Counted from the first letter of the stretch, positions 39,069 through 49,572 are shown. The stretch: 64,000 nt of DNA from Campylobacter lari (GCF_900638335.1 NZ_LR134508.1:1116001-1180000); one strand, 5' to 3'. Made by a program: numbers and translations. The notes: a model not told the origin generated them from the sequence alone.

Positions 39069-41042
39069 ATGTTTGAACTTACTAGTGATTTTAAGCCAAG
39101 TCCTGATCAAAAACAAGCCATTGATGGTATAGTAAAAAGCATTCAAGCAGGCAATAAATACCAAACCTTGCTAGGTGTTACAGGTAGTGGAAAAACTTTC
39201 ACTATGGCAAATATCATTAAAAACTTAAACATGCCCACTCTTATCATGAGTCACAATAAAAGCTTATGCGCGCAACTTTATAGCGAATTTAAAGGTTTTT
39301 TTGCAAATAATCATGTGGAGTATTTTATAAGCTACTATGATTATTATCAACCAGAAGCTTATATACCAAGAACGGATGTTTTTATAGAAAAAGATAGCTC
39401 TACTAATGAAGATTTAGAAAGATTAAGACTAAGCGCAAGTGCTTCGCTTTTAAGTTATGATGATGTTATTTGCATAGCTAGTGTTTCGGCAAATTATGGT
39501 TTGGGAAATCCAAGTGAGTATGTAGGTATGGTTTTAATTTTAGAGCTAAATATGCAAATTTCACAAAAAGAACTTTTAAAAAAACTTGTGGATATGGGAT
39601 ATAAACGCAATGATAATTTCTTTGATAGAGCTGATTTTAGAGTAAATGGAGATATAGTAGATATATATCCGGCTTATTATGAGGATGAAGCTATTAGACT
39701 TGAGTTTTTTGGCGATGAGCTTGAGGCGATGTATCATTATAATGTCTTAGAAAATAAAAAAGGTAAAGACTTAAAAAAATTCATACTTTACCCAACCAGT
39801 CAATTTAGTGTAGGTGAGACTAGGCTTAAAGAAGCTATTAAAGGCATAAAAGCTGAATTAAATGAACGCCTTGCTTATTTTGAAAATGAAAATAAACTCG
39901 TAGAAGCACAAAGGTTAAAACAAAGAGTAGAATTTGACCTTGAAATGCTTCAAAGCACTGGCATGTGTAAAGGAGTTGAAAATTACGCTTTGCATTTAAC
40001 AGGACTTAAAAGCGGTGATACGCCTTATACTCTTTTTGATTATTTTGCCATTAAAAACCAAGATTTTTTAGTCATTGTAGATGAATCCCATGTATCTTTA
40101 CCGCAATTTCGTGGAATGTTTGCAGGAGATAGAAGTAGAAAACAAACTTTAGTTGATTATGGTTTTCGCTTGCCAAGCGCCTTAGATAACAGACCTTTGA
40201 TGTTTGATGAATTTATTAATAAAAATTGCAAATTTTTATTTGTTTCAGCCACGCCTGCACCTTTGGAACTAGAATTAAGCAAAAAAAACATTTTTTATCA
40301 AATTATGCGCCCAACAGGACTTTTAGATCCTAAAATAGAAGTCAAAGATAGTGATAATCAAGTTGAAATTTTATATGATGAAGCTAAAAAAGTTATAGAA
40401 CGTAACGAAAGAGTTTTAATCACTGTTCTAACCAAAAAAATGGCTGAAGAGCTTAGTAAATACTACTTAGAGCTTGGCTTAAAAGTAAAATACATGCATT
40501 CAGAAATTGACGCAATTGAGCGTAATGAAATCATCCGTGGTTTAAGAAGTGGTGCTTTTGATATTTTAATAGGTATTAATCTTTTAAGAGAAGGGCTTGA
40601 TTTACCTGAAGTTTCTCTCATAGCAATTATGGACGCAGACAAAGAAGGTTTTTTAAGAAGCACCACTGCGCTCATTCAAACCATGGGACGTGCGGCTAGA
40701 AATGTAAATGGCAAAGTATTGCTTTTTGCCAAAAAAATTACAAAATCTATGCAAGAAGCCATTGATACTACCAACGAAAGAAGAGTCTTGCAAGAATCTT
40801 ATAATAAAAGATATAATATCACGCCAACTTCAGCAAAAAGGAATATAGAAGAGAGTTTAAAACAAGATCTTGAGCAAGGAGAAATTTATCGCAAAGGCAA
40901 AGAACTTGAAAAAATTCCTGCGAAAGAACGCGCTAAAATAGTAAAAGAACTAAGAAAACAAATGCTAGAAGCAGCTAAAAATCTTGAATTTGAAAAAGCA
41001 GCAATGCTTAGAGACGAGATTAATAAACTAAGAATTTTATAG
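39069..41042 (+). CDS. uvrB: Excinuclease ABC subunit B
   Basis: Damage-verification helicase of nucleotide excision repair. The 657-aa protein has Walker [14 protein letters not shown], the beta-hairpin [27 protein letters not shown], the helicase motif [14 protein letters not shown], and the C-terminal UVR motif [15 protein letters not shown]. Starts at ATG 39069 after AGGAAAATTT. It is divergent from the ZapB-like gene. The LTA-synthase-like gene begins 8 bases after it. Confidence 0.98.
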   Translation: MFELTSDFKPSPDQKQAIDGIVKSIQAGNKYQTLLGVTGSGKTFTMANIIKNLNMPTLIMSHNKSLCAQLYSEFKGFFANNHVEYFISYYDYYQPEAYIPRTDVFIEKDSSTNEDLERLRLSASASLLSYDDVICIASVSANYGLGNPSEYVGMVLILELNMQISQKELLKKLVDMGYKRNDNFFDRADFRVNGDIVDIYPAYYEDEAIRLEFFGDELEAMYHYNVLENKKGKDLKKFILYPTSQFSVGETRLKEAIKGIKAELNERLAYFENENKLVEAQRLKQRVEFDLEMLQSTGMCKGVENYALHLTGLKSGDTPYTLFDYFAIKNQDFLVIVDESHVSLPQFRGMFAGDRSRKQTLVDYGFRLPSALDNRPLMFDEFINKNCKFLFVSATPAPLELELSKKNIFYQIMRPTGLLDPKIEVKDSDNQVEILYDEAKKVIERNERVLITVLTKKMAEELSKYYLELGLKVKYMHSEIDAIERNEIIRGLRSGAFDILIGINLLREGLDLPEVSLIAIMDADKEGFLRSTTALIQTMGRAARNVNGKVLLFAKKITKSMQEAIDTTNERRVLQESYNKRYNITPTSAKRNIEESLKQDLEQGEIYRKGKELEKIPAKERAKIVKELRKQMLEAAKNLEFEKAAMLRDEINKLRIL

Positions 41043-41050
41043 GAGCAAAA

Positions 41051-41323
41051 ATGAAAAAAATACTCACACAAATTGTTGTCTTTTATTTCTTATTTATAAG
41101 TATATTTTCTATTAATAGGCTTTTGATGCAAAATGGTTTTATTTCTCAAAAAATCATACAAAGTAATTTCTATGATATAGTAAAAATGTATTTTTACGGA
41201 ATTTACCATGATATAAGATTTTTAAGTATTGCTTTTTTACCACTTTTAATTTGTGGATTTCTTGCCTTGATATTTTCCTATCTTAACTATAAAAAAGTAA
41301 TATTTGCGGGGGGGGGTATATAG
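41051..41323 (+). CDS. N-terminal fragment of phase-variable LTA-synthase-like protein (OFF product)
   Basis: A 90-aa ORF with two hydrophobic segments, starting MKKILTQIVVFYFLF. It runs into a G9 tract and stops at TAG right after it (AGGGI*). With eight or eleven G the frame continues into the ORF that follows (see 41304-43022), giving about 656 aa. As sequenced, this is the truncated OFF product. It starts 8 bases after uvrB with its own Shine-Dalgarno (AGGAGC). Confidence 0.85.
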   Translation: MKKILTQIVVFYFLFISIFSINRLLMQNGFISQKIIQSNFYDIVKMYFYGIYHDIRFLSIAFLPLLICGFLALIFSYLNYKKVIFAGGGI

Positions 41324-43022
41324 ACTATATAGCGTTATCTCAAGTGTTTATATAACATTTATAGCTATTATAAGTGTTATTTTTTCTTTTGCAAAATATT
41401 ACTACTATGAACTTTATAATGACAAATTTAATATTTTTTTATTTAGTATAAAAAATGATAATATTAGTACTATTTTAGATATTATCTATAATGATTACCC
41501 TGTCTTAAAAATTTTACTTTTAGCTTTATTTATTTCTCTATGTTGTGTATTTTTAAATTTAAAAATTTTATATTATAAAACCACCAAAAACAACTATAAA
41601 ATTCATACTTTATTATTTTTAAATATCATTTTAATTTTTATATACATTTTAGCTCTTAGAGGACCATTTAAACATGTTGCTATTAATGTTCAAAATTATT
41701 CTTTTAGTGAATTCAAAGTTGTAAATGATATTATGCTAAATCCTATAATGGCTTTTGCTTGGGCTCATAAACAATACAAAGAAGAACAAAAAATACCCTC
41801 AATTGACGATAACACTGCAAAAGAAATTCAAAGCAAATTGTTTCCATATATGGACATAAGTCAAAATAATCCTATAGCAGATACTATAAAACCGAGTATC
41901 TTTTTAAATATAATGGAAAGTTTTGGTTTAGAAATTAATGAGTATAGTTCTAAAGAAATAAACTTTTTAGGTGAATTAAAACAACATTTTGAGGAAGATT
42001 TTTTATTTGAGAGATTTTTACCATCAAGCAATGGAACTATACCTAGTTTGACAAATTTATTATTTATAAGTCCATTTTCAAATATTTCAACTAGTAAATT
42101 TCAAACAATAAAACTGCCTCTTACTCCTATTGAAATTTATAAAAAAGCGGGTTATAAAGTTATTTTTATAAGTGCAGGAAATGGATCTTGGCAAAATATA
42201 AAAGAGTATTTAAAAACACAAGGAGTAGATGAAATTATAGATGAAAACAGCATAATTAATTCTTATCCTCAAGCCAAAACAACACAAAATGGCTATGGAA
42301 TAGCTGATGAATTTTTATATAAAAAAGCATATGAGATATTACAAGATAATCCCCATAAAACATTAATCATTGCCCTAACAATATCAAATCATCCACCATA
42401 TTTAGATTATAATATAAAAATCAATCACGATCAAATACCAAATGAGCTATTAAAACTTCTTCCATATAATCATAAAAAACAACTAGCTATATTAAAAGCA
42501 TATATTTATGCAAACAATGAATTTGGAAAATTTTTAAGCAAAATAAAACAAAGTAAGTTAAAAGATAAAATCATTATAGCCGCTACAGGAGATCATAGGA
42601 CAAGAGATTTAAAAAATAACCTATATAATACAAAAGCCTTTTCTTATGGTGTTCCTTTTTATTTATATATCCCAAAAGCACTACAATACAATATTAATTA
42701 TAATAAAAATAGAGTAGGATCACATAAAGATGTATTTCCAACCTTATACAACATAAGCCTTAATAAGATAAAATACATTAGCATGGGTGGAAGAAATATG
42801 TTAGGCTTAACCGAAAATGAAAAACTAGAATTTGGAATAAACGATGTATTATGGATTGATAATCAAGGTGTATATACTGCAAACAAGGGATATTTTTTCG
42901 AAAGTAACACTTCAATCAAAAACACAAATCAAGAAATTATTTTAGATAAATACCACAAAAAATTTCAAGAATTATATTATAAGTTAAACTGGTGGCAACT
43001 TAATAAAAGATTAAACAATTAA
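41304..43022 (+). CDS. LTA synthase-like phosphoglycerol/phosphoethanolamine transferase, body (out of frame by one slip)
   Basis: Alkaline-phosphatase-superfamily transferase. In full form it has about five N-terminal membrane helices and a periplasmic catalytic domain. Putative metal ligands and nucleophile by comparison with LtaS: Glu in LNIMESFGLE, Thr in SNGTIPSLTN, and Asp-His in ATGDHRTRD. A further His is in RVGSHKDVFPTLYN. In Gram-negative bacteria relatives decorate glycans or LOS with phosphoglycerol or phosphoethanolamine. The first codon of this ORF is TTG, before the G tract; the natural start is the ATG at 41051, so this segment is probably silent at G9. A terminator follows. 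Confidence 0.85.
   Translation: MRGGVYRLYSVISSVYITFIAIISVIFSFAKYYYYELYNDKFNIFLFSIKNDNISTILDIIYNDYPVLKILLLALFISLCCVFLNLKILYYKTTKNNYKIHTLLFLNIILIFIYILALRGPFKHVAINVQNYSFSEFKVVNDIMLNPIMAFAWAHKQYKEEQKIPSIDDNTAKEIQSKLFPYMDISQNNPIADTIKPSIFLNIMESFGLEINEYSSKEINFLGELKQHFEEDFLFERFLPSSNGTIPSLTNLLFISPFSNISTSKFQTIKLPLTPIEIYKKAGYKVIFISAGNGSWQNIKEYLKTQGVDEIIDENSIINSYPQAKTTQNGYGIADEFLYKKAYEILQDNPHKTLIIALTISNHPPYLDYNIKINHDQIPNELLKLLPYNHKKQLAILKAYIYANNEFGKFLSKIKQSKLKDKIIIAATGDHRTRDLKNNLYNTKAFSYGVPFYLYIPKALQYNINYNKNRVGSHKDVFPTLYNISLNKIKYISMGGRNMLGLTENEKLEFGINDVLWIDNQGVYTANKGYFFESNTSIKNTNQEIILDKYHKKFQELYYKLNWWQLNKRLNN
41308..41316 (+). repeat. G9 homopolymer, contingency tract
   Basis: Nine consecutive G joining the two halves of the LTA-synthase-like gene. 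G9 gives AGGGI-stop; G8 or G11 reads on through GGVYRLYSVISS; G10 gives a third frame. A natural ON/OFF switch of a surface-modification gene, captured here in the OFF state. Confidence 0.92.
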
Positions 43023-43049
43023 ATAAGCTAAGATAAACTTAGCTTATTT
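43021..43049. terminator. Bidirectional terminator between convergent genes
   Basis: A 12-bp perfect stem, AAATAAGCTAAG (43021-43032) with CTTAGCTTATTT (43038-43049), and a 5-base loop. Includes the stop codons of both the LTA-synthase-like gene and efp. Confidence 0.8.
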
Positions 43050-43613
43050 GTTTGCTCTTTCTATATATTCACCGCGTACAGTATCAACACGGATTACCTC
43101 TCCTTCTAATACATGGAAAGGAATTTGTACTACTGCACCTGTTTCCAAAGTAGCTGGTTTTTTATTCGACCCTTGAGTATCACCTTTGAAATTTGGTGCT
43201 GTTTCGATGATTTTTAGCTCCATTACTTGAGGTACTTCCACACCAATTGCTTTTCCATTATGGAATAAAACATCTACCATAGTTCCATCAAGCATCCATT
43301 TTTTAGCTTCACCCACATCTTCATCACTAATTGCAACTTGCTCGTAAGTTTGAGTATCCATAAATTGACAATTTTCACCATCATCATACAGATATTGCAT
43401 TTGTTTTTCTTCTAAATTTGGAGATTCGCATTTATCTCCTGCATGGAAAGTTTTTTCCAAAACCTTACCATCAATAAAAGATTTAATTTTAATACGCACA
43501 AAAGCAGGACCTTTTCCTGGTTTTACATGTTGATATTCTACAATTTTAAAAGGAATACCATCAATTTCTATCTTTAAACCTTTTTTTAGATCTCCCATTC
43601 CATAAGAAGCCAT
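43044..43613 (-). CDS. efp: Elongation factor P
   Basis: Relieves ribosome stalling at polyproline. The 189-aa protein has three beta-barrel domains and the tip loop [10 protein letters not shown], with Lys34 as the usual modification site. Complete length. Single gene, about 60 bases after serA's end in the same direction, with AAGGAAAATAT before its ATG. Confidence 0.98.
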   Translation of the reverse strand: MASYGMGDLKKGLKIEIDGIPFKIVEYQHVKPGKGPAFVRIKIKSFIDGKVLEKTFHAGDKCESPNLEEKQMQYLYDDGENCQFMDTQTYEQVAISDEDVGEAKKWMLDGTMVDVLFHNGKAIGVEVPQVMELKIIETAPNFKGDTQGSNKKPATLETGAVVQIPFHVLEGEVIRVDTVRGEYIERANK

Positions 43614-43655
43614 ATATTTTCCTTAATTTTAAAATTAAAAAATAATTGTAACAAC

Positions 43656-43676
43656 TAAGGCTTATAAAAAGCCTTA
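43656..43676 (-). terminator. Hairpin after serA
   Basis: TAAGGCTT (43656-43663) pairs with AAGCCTTA (43669-43676), loop of 5, including the serA stop codon. The U-run follows only after about 15 bases on the minus strand, so it may be a weak terminator before efp. Confidence 0.45.
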
Positions 43677-45254
43677 AATTTCTGCATATTCTGCAAAAAT
43701 ACAAGCTTCAACTGCTCTTAATTCTTCAAGCAAAGCTTTTGAAATTTTTGTATCAAGCAAAATTACAGCTAAAGCTTTTCCAAAACCATTTCTACCGAGT
43801 CTAAAATCAGCTATATTGACATTATTTTTAGCCAAAATTCCACTAACATTAGCTATAACCCCTGGTATATCATTATTATTTAAAATAATCATCTTACCTT
43901 TAGGCTTAAAATCTACATCAAAACCATTTAATTCCACTATTCTTTGCTCATTTTCACCAAAAATAGTTCCTGAAATAGAAAGATTAGAGTTATCAGTAAT
44001 TACTTTTATGGTAATTTTATTACTATAGCCACTACTTGGTAAAATACAAGAAGAAAGCTCAACACCTTTGTCTTTAGCTACAAAATGTGCGTTAATATAA
44101 TTAATATTTTCACCTAAAATTCCTCTTAAAACACTCACTGTTGCAAAAGTTAGCAAAGATTCATTATACTCACCAATTTGCCCTTCACTTTCAAGTCTAA
44201 TAGCCTTAATAGGGGTTTTATCAAGCTGAGCAGCCAAAAAACCCATTTTTGAAATAAGCTCTATATAAGGCTCTACAAAACTTGGTAAATCTTCAGTTTT
44301 AATCGGTAAATTTAAAGCATTTGGATAAGAAATTCCTCTTACAGCATTTAAAGCTTGCTCGCATGCTTGGATAGCTATATTTTCTTGACTTTCTAAAGTA
44401 TTTGCACCAAGATGAGAAGTAACAGAAACATTTTCAAAGTCTAAAAATGGATGATTAATTGCGGGTTCTTTATTAAATACATCTATACCAAGCCAAGCTA
44501 TTTTACCACTTTTTAACCCCTCACACAAAGCATCTTCATTATAAAGACCGCCTCTAGCACAATTTATCAATCTTACACCATCTTTCATTTTAGAAATTTC
44601 TTCAAAAGAAATCATATCTGTTGTTTCTTTTGTTTTTGGTGTATGTATAGTAATAAAATCACTTTGAGTTAAGATTACATCTAAAGAATTTACACATTCA
44701 ATACCTAAATCAGTCATTTTAGAAGCTACCACATAAGGATCATAAGCAATAACTTTCATACCAAAAGCTTTTGCGCGTACAGCTACTCTTGAACCTATAT
44801 TACCAAAACCTATAACCCCTAAAGTTTTGTTCATAAGTTCAACACCATACCACTTTTCTCTTTCCCATCTTCTTTGTATCTTTAAAAAATTATGAGCATT
44901 TACAAAAGATCTTGCAGAGCATAATAGATGATTCATAGTAAGTTCGACTGCTGCTATAGTATTAGCCGTTGGCACATTCATCACTATAATACCTTTTTTA
45001 GAGCATTCATCTATATCAACATTATCAACTCCAACGCCTGCTCTAACTAAAGCTTTTAAATTAGAACATGCATTGATAAATTTCAAATCCACATCCGTTG
45101 AACTTCTAGTAATAGCTACATCTACATCACTTAATTTTGTTAAAAGATCATCTTTAGATAAATGTGCCGCTTCAATAAGTTCTACATCATCAGCTTTTCT
45201 TAAAAGCTCCACGCCTTTGTCTAATATTGCATCACATACAATAATTTTTTTCAT
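43674..45254 (-). CDS. serA: D-3-phosphoglycerate dehydrogenase (long form)
   Basis: First enzyme of serine biosynthesis. The 526-aa long form has a catalytic domain with RAGVGVDNVDI, a Rossmann motif GVIGFGNIGSRVA (about 147), and the catalytic INCARGG and TSHLGANT region. An intervening ASB domain (about 315-450) and a C-terminal ACT domain (NNDIPGVIANVSGILAKN) follow. The frame begins at TTG 45260, but the ATG at 45254 has GGAGG 7 bases upstream and is used. It overlaps the preceding membrane ORF by 4 bases. Confidence 0.97.
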   Translation of the reverse strand: MKKIIVCDAILDKGVELLRKADDVELIEAAHLSKDDLLTKLSDVDVAITRSSTDVDLKFINACSNLKALVRAGVGVDNVDIDECSKKGIIVMNVPTANTIAAVELTMNHLLCSARSFVNAHNFLKIQRRWEREKWYGVELMNKTLGVIGFGNIGSRVAVRAKAFGMKVIAYDPYVVASKMTDLGIECVNSLDVILTQSDFITIHTPKTKETTDMISFEEISKMKDGVRLINCARGGLYNEDALCEGLKSGKIAWLGIDVFNKEPAINHPFLDFENVSVTSHLGANTLESQENIAIQACEQALNAVRGISYPNALNLPIKTEDLPSFVEPYIELISKMGFLAAQLDKTPIKAIRLESEGQIGEYNESLLTFATVSVLRGILGENINYINAHFVAKDKGVELSSCILPSSGYSNKITIKVITDNSNLSISGTIFGENEQRIVELNGFDVDFKPKGKMIILNNNDIPGVIANVSGILAKNNVNIADFRLGRNGFGKALAVILLDTKISKALLEELRAVEACIFAEYAEI

Positions 45255-45730
45255 AACCAAACCTCCTTTAATTTTGCATTTATGTTGTAAATTTTTAATT
45301 TGTCAATCAGTGCGTTTAAAACTTTTTCGTTATTTGTATCTAAATAAATAGCCACCTCATCTTTACTTTGCGTTAAAGTGTATTTGATAAAAAAAGAATG
45401 CAAGGTTTGCTTTAAACAAAACATAGAATAAACATCGTTTTTATTTACATCAAGCATATAAAATTTTTGTTTTGGCTTTACTACAGAATCATCCATATTA
45501 AAACTCATATAAAATTCATTTGCTGCTGGAGAAAAATTATTAATTTTAAGATTTGAAAGTTTTTCTTGCCAAGTTTGCGGCAATTCTTTTTTTATCTCAT
45601 CAAAAGAATATTTAACATTTTGTGAGATAGGTAAATTTCCAACACTTACATATCTCACCATAAAAACAAAAGCAACAATCAAAACTAGGCTTAAAAAGCC
45701 TAAAATACCATAAAGGGTATATTTTTTCAT
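45251..45730 (-). CDS. Membrane-anchored periplasmic protein, unknown (Cj0892c-like)
   Basis: The 159-aa protein has an N-terminal membrane anchor (about 7-27) and a periplasmic domain of about 130 residues. Its last part (KDEVAIYLDTNNEKVLNALIDKLKIYNINAKLKEVWL) looks like an alpha/beta ferredoxin-like or SPOR-like fold, but I cannot name it. Between rpsA (6-base gap) and serA (4-base overlap), so it is translationally linked to serA. From memory C. jejuni has the same gene in this place. No catalytic residues recognised. Confidence 0.8.
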   Translation of the reverse strand: MKKYTLYGILGFLSLVLIVAFVFMVRYVSVGNLPISQNVKYSFDEIKKELPQTWQEKLSNLKINNFSPAANEFYMSFNMDDSVVKPKQKFYMLDVNKNDVYSMFCLKQTLHSFFIKYTLTQSKDEVAIYLDTNNEKVLNALIDKLKIYNINAKLKEVWL

Positions 45731-45736
45731 TTTTTA

Positions 45737-47404
45737 TTATGAAAGTTGATCTTTGATAATATCACCTAAAGTTACTTTATCATTATCATTGATTTCGTTT
45801 AACGCTTCTCTTTCTTTCATTCTTGCAAGACTTTTTACGCTTAAACGAATTCTATTTTTCTTTTCATCAATAAAAACAATTAAAGCCTCTATTGTATCAC
45901 CTACTTTTAAACTTGAAAAGTCAATATTGCCTAAATCTTCTTTGTGAATTAGTGCATCAACACCCTCTTCAAGTTCTACAAAAACTCCAAAATCTTTAAT
46001 ATCTCTAATTTTTCCTGAGATAATATCATTTACTTGATGTTTTTGCGCATAGACTTGCACAGGACTTTTTTGCAATTCTTTGGTGCTTAAAGAAATTTTT
46101 TGATTTTCTTTATCTAGTTTGGTGATTTTAACTTCTACAACATCACCAACCTTATACATATCTTTGCATTTATCGTTTCTATTCCACGAAGCATCTTCAT
46201 TGTGCAATAAACCTTCTAAGTTTGCAATTTTTACAAAGGCACCAAAATTAGTCACAGAAGTAACACTACCTTTTACCACATCACCTACTTTATGTGATTT
46301 TAAAAATTCATCAAAAGGTTTTGTTAATAAATTTTTTAAAGAAACTCTAAGTCTTCTTTCTTTAGCATTAATCTCAATCACTTCCACATCAAGCTCTTGA
46401 CCTTCACTAATATAATCTTTTGGATTTTTAGCATTTTTATCCCAAGAAATTTCACTTATATGCAAAAATCCTTCTATATCATTTCCCAAATCAACAAAAG
46501 CACCGTATGGTTCTATATTTGAAACTGTAACCTTAATGGTGTCACCAACCTCTAAACCATCTTTAATTTCATCCCAAGGATCAGGCATAGCAAGTTTGAT
46601 AGATAAAGAAAGGTGTTTTTTATCTTTGTCATATTTAATCACTTTTACGGGAACCTTATCACCTTCGCTATATAAAGAACTAGGATTTACAGGTCCTTTA
46701 TAAGAAATTTCACTATAATGAACCAAACCATCAACACCACCTACATCAACAAACATACCATAAGTAGTGATTTTTTTGACAATGCCTTCTATGATTTCTT
46801 CTTGATTTAACACATTTGAAATAATCTCTTTGCGTTTTTTTCTTTCTTCATCTACTATTTTTTTTCTAGAAATTACTATACTTTGAGCTTCTTTGTCTAT
46901 TTTGATGATTTTAACTTTGAAAGTCTTATTGATGATATTGTTTGAATCTTTAAAGCTACTTTGTGATTTTGGTAAGAAAAACTCTACTCCATTTTCATCC
47001 ACAGCTACAAAGCCACCTCTATTTTTACCAATGATTTTTACATCAAACATACTTTCATCATCTTTATAGTTATCAATAAATTCTTTAACTTTTTGCTTTC
47101 TTAAAGCTTTTTTATGAGAAAGTAAAGATCTGCCACCGCGAGAACCTACTATAGCAACTTCTAATGTATCGCCTTCTTTGAAGATAAAATCGCCTTTATC
47201 ATTTTGAATTTCTTCTATTGCTAAAATACCTTCTGATTTTTGCCCTACATTTACAAATACCTCATCGCCTTTAATCGCGACAATTATACCCTGTGTAGTT
47301 GCCTCCTCATCAGACTTAAAAGACTCTTCAAGCATTTGCTCAAAATCTTCTTCTATGATAATATCCTCTAGTCTGTTTTGAACTTTTTTGTTCACCTCGC
47401 TCAT
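45737..47404 (-). CDS. rpsA: 30S ribosomal protein S1
   Basis: The 555-aa protein is built of six S1 RNA-binding repeats; examples include GMFVDVGGVDGLVHYSEIS, GAFVDLGNDIEGFLHISEIS and FGVFVELEEGVDALIHKED. Binds mRNA on the small subunit to start translation. An AAAGGA ribosome site precedes the ATG, and a TATAAT lies upstream. Length matches the usual six-domain S1. The membrane ORF and serA follow within 6 bases. Confidence 0.98.
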   Translation of the reverse strand: MSEVNKKVQNRLEDIIIEEDFEQMLEESFKSDEEATTQGIIVAIKGDEVFVNVGQKSEGILAIEEIQNDKGDFIFKEGDTLEVAIVGSRGGRSLLSHKKALRKQKVKEFIDNYKDDESMFDVKIIGKNRGGFVAVDENGVEFFLPKSQSSFKDSNNIINKTFKVKIIKIDKEAQSIVISRKKIVDEERKKRKEIISNVLNQEEIIEGIVKKITTYGMFVDVGGVDGLVHYSEISYKGPVNPSSLYSEGDKVPVKVIKYDKDKKHLSLSIKLAMPDPWDEIKDGLEVGDTIKVTVSNIEPYGAFVDLGNDIEGFLHISEISWDKNAKNPKDYISEGQELDVEVIEINAKERRLRVSLKNLLTKPFDEFLKSHKVGDVVKGSVTSVTNFGAFVKIANLEGLLHNEDASWNRNDKCKDMYKVGDVVEVKITKLDKENQKISLSTKELQKSPVQVYAQKHQVNDIISGKIRDIKDFGVFVELEEGVDALIHKEDLGNIDFSSLKVGDTIEALIVFIDEKKNRIRLSVKSLARMKEREALNEINDNDKVTLGDIIKDQLS

Positions 47405-47435
47405 CGTGGTCCTTTGTTTTAAATTTTAATTCTTG

Positions 47436-47441
47436 ATTATA
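47436..47441 (-). promoter_or_regulatory. -10 box of rpsA
   Basis: Minus-strand TATAAT (ACTATAATC) 32 bases before the rpsA ATG, in the 55-base gap after ispH. Gives rpsA its own promoter within the pheS-serA run. Confidence 0.6.
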
Positions 47442-47459
47442 GTATTGTTTTCTTTAAAC

Positions 47460-48296
47460 TTAGTTAATTTTGGTGTATTCTTTGATTTTTTCCAAAACCA
47501 AATCAATCACCCAATCAGGCGTAGAAGCACCCGCACTAATACCGCATTTTTTTTTACCATTAAACCACTCTTCTTGAATTTCTTTTTCATTTTCGATTAA
47601 ATAACTATCTTCGCAGTAATTTTTTGCTATCAAAAAGAGCTGCTTAGTATTAGCTGAATTTTTTCCTCCAACTATTATCATCACATCGCTTTTTTTGGCA
47701 AGTTCATTAATTGCTTCTTGGTTTTTAAAAGTTGCATCACATATGGTATTAAAAACACGTACTTCCTTAACCCTAAGCATTAAAAAATTCACAATTTCCA
47801 TAAATTTTTCTACTTTTTTTGTAGTTTGTGATACCACTGCAATTTTAGAAGGTAATTTAATATCGAGCAATTCTTTTTCATCAAGTATTACATAAGCCTT
47901 AGTACTTACATAACTTCTCACCCCTTTTACTTCAGGATGATTTTCATCTCCAAAAATCACAACTTCATAACCTTCATTACTCATTTGCTCACAAATTTTT
48001 TGAGGTTTAGTTACAAAAGGACAAGTTGCATCAAAAATTTCTATATCTTTTTGTTTTAAATTTTCTAAATCTTGCTTTGTAATACCATGAGTTCTGATGA
48101 TGGCTTTTTTTTCCGTGCTTAATTCATTGATATCATTTAATGTTTTAACATTATAATTTTTCCAAAGTCTTGTGATTTCTTCATTATTATGAATTAAGGG
48201 ACCTATAGTAGCTGCATCTTTAATCTGTTCAGCCTTTTTAATAGCTCTTTTTACCCCAAAACAAAATCCATAGCTTTTTGCTAGTTCAATCTCCAA
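47460..48296 (-). CDS. ispH: 4-hydroxy-3-methylbut-2-enyl diphosphate reductase
   Basis: Last step of the MEP pathway, giving IPP and DMAPP. The 278-aa protein has the three cluster cysteines in YGFCFGVKRAI (Cys12), IFDATCPFV and VFNTICDATFKNQ, plus the catalytic TxxE-like segment. The start is TTG at 48296 with AGGAG 6 bases before, inside the end of aroA. Functionally linked to ispG in this window. Confidence 0.97.
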   Translation of the reverse strand: MEIELAKSYGFCFGVKRAIKKAEQIKDAATIGPLIHNNEEITRLWKNYNVKTLNDINELSTEKKAIIRTHGITKQDLENLKQKDIEIFDATCPFVTKPQKICEQMSNEGYEVVIFGDENHPEVKGVRSYVSTKAYVILDEKELLDIKLPSKIAVVSQTTKKVEKFMEIVNFLMLRVKEVRVFNTICDATFKNQEAINELAKKSDVMIIVGGKNSANTKQLFLIAKNYCEDSYLIENEKEIQEEWFNGKKKCGISAGASTPDWVIDLVLEKIKEYTKIN

Positions 48297-49572
48297 TTTT
48301 AGCTCCTATTTGATTTAAAATATCAATAAAATTTGGAAAAGAAGTTTTAATACATTCACTATCATCTACTTCCATTCCACATCTTAAACCTAAAATTAAA
48401 AAACTCATTGCAATTCTATGATCTCCAAAACTTTCTATTTTAGTACTTTTAGCTTCACCACCTTCTACTTCAAAACCATCCTCAAATTCTTTCACATTTA
48501 AGCCACATTTTTGCAAATTTAATACAATTGATTTGATTCTATCACTTTCTTTTACACGCAATTCTTTAGCATTTTTTATAGTGCTTTTTCCTTTTGCACA
48601 AGCAAAAGCTATGGCCAAAGCTGGAATTTCATCAATCAACCATGCGATATTTTCACTCACATTTACTGCCTTTAAAGGCGCACTTTCAACACAAATTTCT
48701 CCAATACTTTCAAAATCTTCATTAGTAATACTATAAGTGATTTTTACACCCATTTTTTCTAAAATTTTAAAAGCTTCAATACGTGTTTTGTTTAACAAAA
48801 CATTTTTTAAAACTACTTTTGAATGAGGTAAAATACAAGCGGCTAAAGCAAAATAAAAGGCCGATGATGGATCATTTGGCACACACACCTCAAATGCTTT
48901 TAATTTTTCTTTTAAAGGATTTATTTTAATAAAAGTTTTTTCCTCATTTAAATATTCAATACAAGCTCCCATTTTATTAAGTATAATCTCGCTATGATCT
49001 CTTGAAAGCTCAATTTCTTTAAAATAACTATCTTTTTTAGCAAATAAAGCCGCTAAAATTAAAGCTGATTTTACCTGAGCTGAGGCAATGTTACTACTAA
49101 AGTCAAAACCATCCAACTTAGCTCCTTGTATACAAATAGGTGCTAAATTTGCATTAGCTCTTCCATAAATTTTAGCCCCTAAACTCATCAAAGGCTCACT
49201 CACGCGCTTCATCGGTCTAGCATTTAAATAACAATCCCCACTAAGTACAAAAATTTCATCTTCAATAGCACTTAAAAGACCTATTAAAAGTCTCATAGCT
49301 GTACCTGAATTTCCACAATCTAAAACACAATTTGGAGATTTTATATATTTTGGAGCTTTAATGCAAATTAATCCATCAATTTCTTCAACCCCCGCTCCCA
49401 AAGCTTGAATGATTGCTAGGGTATGTAAAGTATCTTGTGCTTTTAAATAATTTTTAATTTTGCAAGTTCCTTGAGTAAGCAAAGAAAAGATAGCAAAGCG
49501 ATGAGATATAGACTTATCAGAAGCTATATCTTCAAGCTCTGCTGTAAAAGAACTAATAGGACTGATTTTCAT
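48286..49572 (-). CDS. aroA: 5-enolpyruvylshikimate-3-phosphate synthase
   Basis: Shikimate pathway enzyme joining PEP and shikimate-3-phosphate. The 428-aa protein has SDKSISHRFAIFS (phosphate binding), LDCGNSGTAMRLLIG, RPMKRVSEPLMSLGA, RVKESDRIKS and GDHRIAMSFLIL. The loop CGNSGTAMR differs from the LGNAGTAMR of E. coli at the second and fourth positions. Overlaps pheT by 4 bases and ispH by 11, so it is part of a compact run. Confidence 0.97.
   Translation of the reverse strand: MKISPISSFTAELEDIASDKSISHRFAIFSLLTQGTCKIKNYLKAQDTLHTLAIIQALGAGVEEIDGLICIKAPKYIKSPNCVLDCGNSGTAMRLLIGLLSAIEDEIFVLSGDCYLNARPMKRVSEPLMSLGAKIYGRANANLAPICIQGAKLDGFDFSSNIASAQVKSALILAALFAKKDSYFKEIELSRDHSEIILNKMGACIEYLNEEKTFIKINPLKEKLKAFEVCVPNDPSSAFYFALAACILPHSKVVLKNVLLNKTRIEAFKILEKMGVKITYSITNEDFESIGEICVESAPLKAVNVSENIAWLIDEIPALAIAFACAKGKSTIKNAKELRVKESDRIKSIVLNLQKCGLNVKEFEDGFEVEGGEAKSTKIESFGDHRIAMSFLILGLRCGMEVDDSECIKTSFPNFIDILNQIGAKIGD

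Noticed and set aside
45753-45947. Plus-strand ORFs opposite rpsA, serA and pheT regions
   Set aside because: Shadows of long conserved genes on the other strand; composition follows the reverse complement of the real gene.
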